Shown one piece after another: positions 6,299 to 11,192 of a DNA stretch of 11,192 nt. Origin of the DNA: Hyphomicrobiales bacterium. GTDB taxonomy: Bacteria; Pseudomonadota; Alphaproteobacteria; Rhizobiales; Xanthobacteraceae. A program made the position numbers and the translations under genes. The stretch covers positions 1-11,192 of the forward strand of contig JAPLPC010000107.1 in assembly GCA_026400425.1 (NCBI GenBank), written 5' to 3'. The notes under the pieces are model-generated. The model worked only from the letters and a program-made list of their open reading frames with translations. It made no database searches and had not been told where the DNA came from. Every line of letters starts with the position of its first letter. Positions within the stretch are counted from its first letter, which is position 1.

Positions 6299-7623
6299 GC
6301 GGGCTGGATCGCACCCAGGCGCCGAAGACGCGCCAGATGGCGCCGGGCCGCACCGCTCTGGTGGCGTCGCTGGACGTCGGCACCAGCAAGATCGCGTGCA
6401 TGATCGCACGCCTGCGGCCGTGCGCGCCGAACGAGGCGCTGCGTGGACGTACGCATGCGGTGGAATTGATCGGCTACAGCCAGATCCAGTCCCGTGGAGT
6501 CAAGTCGGGCGCGGTCGTGGATATGGGCGAAGCGGAGCAGTCGGTGCGTCAGGCGGTCGGATTGGCCGAGCGGATGGCCAAGGTCCAGGTCGAATCCGTG
6601 CTGCTGTCGGTGTCCGCCGGGCGCTTGCAGGGCCAGCTCATCGAAGCCTCGGCAGACATCAAGGGCGGTGCCGTCACCGCCGCCGACATGGCGCGCGTGA
6701 CCTCCACCGGCATGCGTCACGCAACGCCGCCGGGCCGCACCGTGCTGCACGCGCTGCCGGTGAGCTATTCGCTCGATGGCGTGAAGGGCATTCGCGATCC
6801 CAAGGGCATGGTCGCTTCGCAGTTCGGCGTCGATATGAACGTCATCACCGCGGACGCGACTGTCGCGCGCAATCTGATGCTGGTGGTCGAGCGCTGCCAT
6901 CTCAATGTCGAAGCGATGGCGGCCGCGCCTTATGTCGCAGGACTCTCGGTACTCACCGACGACGAGACCGATCTCGGCGCTGCCGTGGTCGAAATGGGAG
7001 CGGGGACAACGACGATCGCGACGTATTCCGGCGGGCGCATCGTGCATGCGTCGGGATTTGCGGTCGGCGGGCAACACATCACTATGGATCTCGCCCGCGG
7101 ACTCGGCTGCTGCATTGCGGATGCCGAGCGAATCAAGACGTTATATGGCACCGTGCTGACAGGCGGCTCCGACGCGCGTGAAATGATGAACGTGCCGACG
7201 GCCGGCGACAACGACCGTGATTATCCGCAGGCCGTGTCACGCGCCACGATTGCAAACATTGTGCGCCAGCGTGCCGAGGAGATTTTCGAGATGATCCGGG
7301 ACCGGCTGGCGGATTCGCCTTTTGCAGCAGAGCCGCGCGCGCGCGTGGTGCTGTCGGGCGGCGCCTCGCAACTCACCGGTCTTGCCGAACTCGGTTCGCA
7401 GATTCTCGGTCGTTCGGTGCGCGTCGCGCGCCCGCTCGGCTTCGGCCGCCTGCCCAACGAGGCGAAGAGTGCATCCTTCGCCGTTCCGTCGGGCCTCCTG
7501 GTCTACCCGCAATTCGCCCATCTCGAACATATCGAGCCGCGCCATACGCGGCAGCTCATGACCGGCACCGATGGCGGCGGATACTTCGGAAAGGTCGGTC
7601 GATGGCTACGCGAGGGCTTCTGA
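6295..7623 (+). CDS. ftsA: FtsA, actin-like cell division protein
   Basis: FtsA is an actin-family ATPase that tethers FtsZ filaments to the membrane and recruits later divisome proteins. The 442-residue product has the first phosphate loop LDVGTSKIACMIAR near residue 25. The 1C (SHS2) subdomain follows, including YSQIQSRGVKSGAVVDM, and then the second phosphate loop VVEMGAGTTTIATY and the adenosine motif VVLSGGASQLTGL. The last residues, FGKVGRWLREGF, form the amphipathic helix expected to bind the membrane. The length is normal for alphaproteobacteria. The ATG at 6295 overlaps the ftsQ stop by four bases. ftsZ follows after 123 bases, enough for its own promoter or an RNA control element. 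Confidence 0.97.
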   Translation: MSGLDRTQAPKTRQMAPGRTALVASLDVGTSKIACMIARLRPCAPNEALRGRTHAVELIGYSQIQSRGVKSGAVVDMGEAEQSVRQAVGLAERMAKVQVESVLLSVSAGRLQGQLIEASADIKGGAVTAADMARVTSTGMRHATPPGRTVLHALPVSYSLDGVKGIRDPKGMVASQFGVDMNVITADATVARNLMLVVERCHLNVEAMAAAPYVAGLSVLTDDETDLGAAVVEMGAGTTTIATYSGGRIVHASGFAVGGQHITMDLARGLGCCIADAERIKTLYGTVLTGGSDAREMMNVPTAGDNDRDYPQAVSRATIANIVRQRAEEIFEMIRDRLADSPFAAEPRARVVLSGGASQLTGLAELGSQILGRSVRVARPLGFGRLPNEAKSASFAVPSGLLVYPQFAHLEHIEPRHTRQLMTGTDGGGYFGKVGRWLREGF

Positions 7624-7667
7624 TGAGATCTAAACCGGCAGTGAACATTCAAGCTTCCACGCCGCCG

Positions 7668-7699
7668 CCCAGGGATACGATTTTGAATCCGATCCTGGG
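7668..7699 (+). promoter_or_regulatory. Imperfect hairpin in the ftsA-ftsZ gap
   Basis: CCCAGGGAT (7668-7676) can pair with ATCCTGGG (7692-7699) with one bulged G and a 15-base AT-rich loop that contains a GANTC methylation site (GAATC, 7685-7689). No T run follows, so it does not look like a terminator. It lies in the 123-base gap between ftsA and ftsZ and could set relative ftsA and ftsZ levels or mark a processing site. The ftsZ ribosome site GAGAGG (7734-7739) lies outside it. Confidence 0.35.
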
Positions 7700-7746
7700 C
7701 CACCGGCAAGACCAAACCAATCGCGCGTAATACGAGAGGCAACCTC

Positions 7747-9516
7747 ATGACCATTAATCTCAACGTTCCTGATATCAGCGAGCTGAAGCCCCGCATTACC
7801 GTGTTCGGTGTCGGTGGCGCCGGCGGCAACGCCGTCAACAACATGATCACCGCCGGTCTGCAGGGCGTCGACTTCGTCGTCGCCAACACCGACGCGCAGG
7901 CGCTGACGATGTCGAAGGCGCAGCGCATCGTGCAGATGGGCACGCAAGTGACCCAGGGCCTCGGCGCCGGTTCGCAGCCGGATGTCGGCGCCGCCGCCGC
8001 CCAGGAAGTCATCGACGAAATCCGCGATCACCTGACCGGCGCCAACATGGTGTTCGTCACCGCCGGCATGGGCGGCGGCACCGGCACCGGTGCAGCCCCG
8101 GTCATCGCCAAGGCCGCCCGCGACATGGGCATCCTCACCGTCGGCGTCATCACGAAGCCGTTCCACTTCGAAGGCCAGCGCCGTATGCGCACCGCCGAAG
8201 CGGGCATCAACGAGCTGCACAAGGTCGTCGATACGCTGCTGATCATCCCGAACCAGAATCTGTTCCGGGTTGCCAACGAGAAGACCACCTTCGCCGACGC
8301 CTTCGCGATGGCCGATCAGGTGCTCTACTCGGGCGTCGCCTGCATCACCGACCTGATGGTCAAGGAAGGCCTCATCAATCTCGACTTCGCCGACGTGCGC
8401 GCAGTCATGAAGGAGATGGGCAAGGCGATGATGGGCACCGGCGAAGCCACCGGTGAGAAGCGCGCGCTGACTGCTGCCGAGGCTGCCATCGCCAACCCGC
8501 TGATCGACGATTCGTCGATGAAGGGCGCCAAGGGCCTGCTGATCTCGATCACCGGCGGCAAGGACCTGACGCTGTTCGAAGTCGACGAAGCCGCCACCCG
8601 TATCCGTGAAGAAGTCGATTCGGATGCCAACATCATCGTCGGCGCCACTTTCGACGAAAGCCTCGACGGCGTGATCCGCGTGTCGGTGGTCGCCACCGGC
8701 AGCGAGCAGGCCCAGTTGGCCCGCACCGCACCAGGTCCGGTCGGCGCCCCGGTCCCGGCCGTCGGTCAGCCCGCCCAGCCGGATACCCGTCTTGCTGATC
8801 TGACCGCCCGCCTGCGTGCAGACAACCAGCGCATCGCTGCTGCCTCGGCTGCCAAATCCGGCGCGCCGGCTCCGGTTGCCGCACCTGCGCCCGCTCCGCG
8901 CGCACCGTCCAGCAATCACGAGCGCGCAGCCCTCGCTGCCATCGCCGCGGCTGTTGCGCCGGATGCGCCGCAGCAGGGCACCTATGGCGACGTGACGGTG
9001 CGTCCGATCGCGCAGAAGCCATCGCTGTTCCCGGAAGCTCCGCGTCAGGAAGCCCCGATGGACGCGCCGTTGCCCGAGCAGTTCATTCCGCCATCGGCCG
9101 AGCGCGCGCCGGTCCGGGCCCCGCGCATGCCGAAGTTCGAGGAACTGCCGATGCCCGCCCAGGCGGAAATCCGGCAGGCCCGCGGCGATTCAGATGAAGA
9201 ACCGCAGAAGCAGCGCCTGTCGCTGCTGCAGCGCCTCGCCAATGTCGGCCTTGGCCGCCGCGACGAGGAGTCGGAAGCTCCGCTGTCCGGACGTTCGCAG
9301 GCTCCCGCCATGGCCCCGATGCCGCCGCTGCCGGACCGCAAGCCGCAGCGTTCCGTTGCACAGCAGATGTCCGGCGAGCAGCCGGTGTCGGAATATGCCC
9401 GTCGTCCGGCCCCTCAGGGCCTAGACTTGCATGGCCGCCCCGCACCTGTTGCCCCGGCGCCACAGGGCGATGATCATCTCGATATTCCGGCATTCCTGCG
9501 CCGTCAGTCGAACTGA
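7747..9516 (+). CDS. ftsZ: FtsZ, tubulin-like cell division GTPase
   Basis: FtsZ polymerises with GTP into the ring that marks and drives cell division at mid-cell. The N-terminal half holds VFGVGGAGGNAVNNM, the tubulin signature GGGTGTG (residues 109-115) and the T7 synergy loop NLDFAD (211-216, with Asn211, Asp213 and Asp216 in the catalytic positions). The globular part ends near residue 320. A disordered linker of roughly 240 residues rich in Pro, Ala, Gln and Arg follows, then the conserved C-terminal peptide DIPAFLRRQSN, which binds FtsA and other partners. At 589 residues it is far longer than the E. coli protein (383), as is usual in rhizobia and relatives. ATG at 7747 has a good ribosome site, GAGAGG (7734-7739). 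A strong terminator lies 28 bases past the stop, so ftsZ ends the division transcript. Confidence 0.98.
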   Translation: MTINLNVPDISELKPRITVFGVGGAGGNAVNNMITAGLQGVDFVVANTDAQALTMSKAQRIVQMGTQVTQGLGAGSQPDVGAAAAQEVIDEIRDHLTGANMVFVTAGMGGGTGTGAAPVIAKAARDMGILTVGVITKPFHFEGQRRMRTAEAGINELHKVVDTLLIIPNQNLFRVANEKTTFADAFAMADQVLYSGVACITDLMVKEGLINLDFADVRAVMKEMGKAMMGTGEATGEKRALTAAEAAIANPLIDDSSMKGAKGLLISITGGKDLTLFEVDEAATRIREEVDSDANIIVGATFDESLDGVIRVSVVATGSEQAQLARTAPGPVGAPVPAVGQPAQPDTRLADLTARLRADNQRIAAASAAKSGAPAPVAAPAPAPRAPSSNHERAALAAIAAAVAPDAPQQGTYGDVTVRPIAQKPSLFPEAPRQEAPMDAPLPEQFIPPSAERAPVRAPRMPKFEELPMPAQAEIRQARGDSDEEPQKQRLSLLQRLANVGLGRRDEESEAPLSGRSQAPAMAPMPPLPDRKPQRSVAQQMSGEQPVSEYARRPAPQGLDLHGRPAPVAPAPQGDDHLDIPAFLRRQSN

Positions 9517-9543
9517 TCGATTGTAACAATCGTCACGAAGATG

Positions 9544-9571
9544 AAGCCCCGGTCATGTACCGGGGCTTTTT
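9544..9571 (+). terminator. Intrinsic terminator of ftsZ
   Basis: AAGCCCCGGT (9544-9553) and ACCGGGGCTT (9559-9568) form a perfect 10-bp stem around the 5-base loop CATGT. A run of five T (9567-9571) overlaps and follows the stem. This is a textbook Rho-independent terminator and separates the division transcript from lpxC. Confidence 0.93.
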
Positions 9572-9602
9572 CGTGGGCACGGCGCAGAACTCATGCAATC
9601 GT

Positions 9603-9632
9603 TTAACCAATTGATTTTAATTGTCTTATTAT
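9603..9632 (+). promoter_or_regulatory. Candidate CtrA-controlled promoter element upstream of lpxC
   Basis: TTAACCAA (9603-9610) is followed by a second TTAA at 9617-9620 and by TATTAT (9627-9632), which resembles a -10 box. The first TTAACC lies 18 bases before TATTAT, where a -35 element would be. CtrA sites (TTAACCAT half-sites or TTAA-N7-TTAA) often overlap the -35 region. Here the two TTAA are 10 bases apart, so the match to the paired site is imperfect. The leader to lpxC would be about 215 bases. Function is inferred. Confidence 0.35.
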
Positions 9633-9681
9633 CCGGGCCCTGGCGGCAAATGCATGCGCTATGCGGGATCGGCCAAAAACC

Positions 9682-9689
9682 TTGGTTAA
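9682..9689 (-). promoter_or_regulatory. TTAACCAA box, candidate CtrA half-site
   Basis: The minus strand reads TTAACCAA here (plus strand TTGGTTAA). It is identical to the octamer at 9603-9610 but in the opposite orientation. A shorter reverse TTAACC also occurs at 9763-9768. The rest of the 9572-9855 gap shows no gene; it also holds two GANTC sites (9778-9782 and 9814-9818) near the lpxC start. Confidence 0.35.
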
Positions 9690-9855
9690 CAGCTGGCCGG
9701 AATGCGGCAGAGGTTGGGTAACAATCGGTTAGAAAGCGTGAGTTGGCGCACTTTGTGGCAACGGTTAATGTGACTGCGACTCGGGGATTTGAGAGACCGC
9801 TGGTCGATCAAGTGAGTCCCTCTCGCGACGAGAGGTTGATTTGGGTGGGTACCAT

Positions 9856-10818
9856 ATGACTTTCAGCCGACAGACCACGCTTGGAGCGCAAGCCACCGTG
9901 ACCGGTGTCGGCGTCCATTCCGGAAAGCCTGTCAGCCTCACCCTCGGCCCCGCTCCCGTCGATACCGGTTATATCTTCGTCCGTACCGGACTTGAAGGTC
10001 CCGATCGCGAAGTTCAGGCTACGGCGAAGTCTGTCATCGCCACGGCGTTCGCCACCGTGCTCGGCGATCGTGATGGGCCGCTCGTGTCCACCGCCGAACA
10101 TGTCCTGGCTGCCCTTCGTGGCATGGGCATCGACAATGCCACCGTCGAAGTCGATGGCCCCGAAGTGCCGATTATGGATGGTTCGGCCGCCGCTTTCGTG
10201 GCTGCCATCGATCAGGCCGGCGTGGTGGAGCAGGGCGCTCGCCGCCGCTTCATCCAGGTGCTGAAACCGGTACAGGTCGCCCTCGGCGACTCCTTCGGTG
10301 AATTCCGCCCCCACGCTGGCGGCTTCCGCGCCGAGATCGAAATCAACTTCAACAATCCCGCCATCGGCCGTCAGAGCTATGTGCTCGACCTCAATCCTGA
10401 ATCCTTCCGTCGTGACATCGCCCGCGCCCGCACCTTCGGCTGCATGAACGACGTGGCCCGCCTGTGGAGCGCCGGTTTCGCGCTCGGTGCCTCGTTCGAG
10501 AATTCCGTCGTGTTCGACGACGACAAGCTGCTCAATACCGAAGGCCTGCGCTACGCCGACGAATGCGCCCGCCACAAGGTGCTGGATGCGATCGGCGATC
10601 TTGCGCTGGCCGGGCTGCCGATCCTCGGCGCCTATCGCTCGGTGCGCGGCGGCCACAAGCTCAACAACGAAGTCCTGAAGGCGCTGATGGCCGATCGTTC
10701 TGCCTGGAAGATCGTCGAAGCCGACGCCGTTTCCGTGCAGGCTCCTGCACGCCGCGGGCGTGTCACCTCTGGCGTGCTCGGCGGCCTGTCGCCGGTTTTC
10801 GGACCGGACGTGTCCTGA
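9856..10818 (+). CDS. lpxC: LpxC, UDP-3-O-acyl-N-acetylglucosamine deacetylase
   Basis: LpxC is a cytoplasmic zinc enzyme that removes the acetyl group from UDP-3-O-acyl-GlcNAc, the committed step of lipid A synthesis. The 320-residue product has the N-terminal TVTGVGVHSG, the motif STAEHVLAAL with Glu81 (general base) and His82 (zinc), and CARHKVLDAIGD with His240 and Asp244 (the other zinc ligands). His267 in GGHKLNN is the usual catalytic histidine. The ATG at 9856 is chosen because GGTGGGT (9845-9851 region) provides the ribosome site and MTFSRQTTL matches the usual N-terminus; an in-frame TTG at 9841 would add five residues. It is separated from ftsZ by a terminator, so it has its own promoter. 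The lpxC position after ftsZ is conserved in many proteobacteria. Confidence 0.97.
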   Translation: MTFSRQTTLGAQATVTGVGVHSGKPVSLTLGPAPVDTGYIFVRTGLEGPDREVQATAKSVIATAFATVLGDRDGPLVSTAEHVLAALRGMGIDNATVEVDGPEVPIMDGSAAAFVAAIDQAGVVEQGARRRFIQVLKPVQVALGDSFGEFRPHAGGFRAEIEINFNNPAIGRQSYVLDLNPESFRRDIARARTFGCMNDVARLWSAGFALGASFENSVVFDDDKLLNTEGLRYADECARHKVLDAIGDLALAGLPILGAYRSVRGGHKLNNEVLKALMADRSAWKIVEADAVSVQAPARRGRVTSGVLGGLSPVFGPDVS

Positions 10819-10891
10819 TCCGGGGTTTGCTTTTTGGACCCTTTCCATCGCCGGGACACCGCCAGTAACCATAACCAAATGCAGGTTGACC

Positions 10892-10917
10892 CATTTCGCC
10901 ACAATCCCGGCGAAATG
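10892..10917. promoter_or_regulatory. Perfect 9-bp inverted repeat between lpxC and bamD
   Basis: CATTTCGCC (10892-10900) and GGCGAAATG (10909-10917) are exact reverse complements around the loop ACAATCCC. GGTT (10884-10887) and AACC (10918-10921) can extend the stem across a 4-base bulge. No T tract follows. It may be the 3' end structure of lpxC mRNA, a Rho-aided terminator, or an operator. The structure is seen; its role is not known. Confidence 0.45.
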
Positions 10918-10930
10918 AACCCCTATCCGG

Positions 10931-10938
10931 TTGGTTAA
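10931..10938 (-). promoter_or_regulatory. TTAACCAA box upstream of bamD, candidate CtrA half-site
   Basis: The minus strand reads TTAACCAA (plus TTGGTTAA), the same octamer as at 9603 and 9682. GTAACCATAACCA, a related TAACCA doublet, lies at 10865-10877. The box is about 150 bases before the bamD start. The rest of 10819-11087 shows no gene and no clear -35/-10 pair. Confidence 0.3.
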
Positions 10939-11087
10939 TGGATGGCCTTCGTTTAAACAGGCGCGCGGTCGGGGAGATGGCCACGGGCTTGTGATTGTTC
11001 GTCCATATCGGGGCGCGGTTGGCGCGCAGAGCACCGCATTCAGGGCGTCGTGACGACACCCGCAGACAGGCGTCAGGCAAGATATCG

Positions 11088-11192
11088 ATGTCGGCACAGC
11101 GTTTCGCGCTTTCCTTTCGTGATGAATTCCATGGCTTCAAGCGTTCGCTGCGGCTCGCAGCCGGGCTGATCGTGCTTGCGGTGCCGCTAGCC
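11088..11192 (+). CDS. bamD: BamD, N-terminal part (outer membrane protein assembly lipoprotein)
   Basis: BamD is a lipoprotein of the BAM complex that folds beta-barrel proteins into the outer membrane. Only the first 35 codons are in the window. They begin MSAQRFALSFRDEFHGFKRS and continue into the hydrophobic LRLAAGLIVLAVPLA, which looks like a lipoprotein signal peptide; the expected lipobox cysteine would lie just beyond the window edge. The identification rests on this N-terminus, which resembles Bradyrhizobium BamD as I remember it, and on the position after lpxC, which is conserved in rhizobia. ATG at 11088 is preceded by AGGCAAG (11075-11081), a plausible ribosome site. The TPR repeats that define the protein are not visible, so the call is likely but not proven. 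Confidence 0.8.
   Translation, partial: MSAQRFALSFRDEFHGFKRSLRLAAGLIVLAVPLA

Noticed and set aside
7630..8919. Minus-strand open frame of 429 codons opposite ftsZ
   Set aside because: Antisense shadow of ftsZ, low-complexity translation and no ribosome site of note.
533..9818. GANTC (CcrM) sites in the gaps before murC, ftsQ, ftsZ and lpxC (533, 5032, 7685, 9778, 9814)
   Set aside because: By rough estimate one GANTC is expected per 300 bases or so, so five in the gaps is no enrichment; positions are noted but not claimed as control sites.
10804..10835. CCGGA/TCCGG stem at the end of lpxC followed by a T-rich stretch as a terminator
   Set aside because: The stem is only 5 bp with a 10-base loop that includes the stop codon, and the T run is 8 or more bases away; too weak to call.
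9808..11097. Minus-strand open frame of 429 codons opposite lpxC and across the gap to bamD
   Set aside because: Most of it is the complement of lpxC, and the part in the gap overlaps control sequences. No protein family features are visible.

Overview
This window is part of the division and cell wall (dcw) gene cluster of an alphaproteobacterium, followed by the start of the envelope genes lpxC and bamD. Several things point to the order Hyphomicrobiales, most likely the Bradyrhizobium/Rhodopseudomonas/Afipia group: high GC content, the order murG-murC-murB-ddl-ftsQ-ftsA-ftsZ-lpxC-bamD, an FtsZ of 589 residues with a very long linker, protein sequences resembling those I know from Bradyrhizobium, and a dispersed palindromic repeat upstream of murC whose spurious translation begins MAGLVPAIHV. 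The genus is an inference, since no search could be run.

Layout, all on the plus strand unless stated. Bases 2-427 are the 3' end of murG. Bases 428-587 hold a hairpin and a worn copy of the dispersed repeat. murC (588-1934) and murB (1939-2871) are nearly contiguous. A minus-strand gene for a DUF4239 membrane protein (2875-3699) then interrupts the cluster, convergent with murB and divergent from ddl (3855-4883). A 410-base gap with no convincing gene precedes ftsQ (5294-6298), which overlaps ftsA (6295-7623) by four bases. After a 123-base leader comes ftsZ (7747-9516), closed by a strong intrinsic terminator at 9544-9571. A regulatory gap with CtrA-like boxes leads to lpxC (9856-10818). 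A further 269-base gap with another such box and a long hairpin leads to bamD, of which only the first 35 codons lie in the window (11088-11192).

MurB, MurC, Ddl and MurG carry out successive steps in making the lipid-linked peptidoglycan precursor. FtsZ, FtsA and FtsQ form the cytoplasmic ring, its membrane tether and part of the periplasmic divisome. LpxC commits to lipid A synthesis and BamD belongs to the outer-membrane protein assembly machine. The window therefore couples wall, division and outer-membrane growth.

No new biological system was found. The most unusual points are an in-frame loss of about 19 otherwise conserved residues in MurC, the opposite-strand DUF4239 gene inside the dcw cluster, and three copies of the octamer TTAACCAA confined to the gaps before lpxC and bamD. 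No tRNA, rRNA, CRISPR array or insertion sequence was seen.
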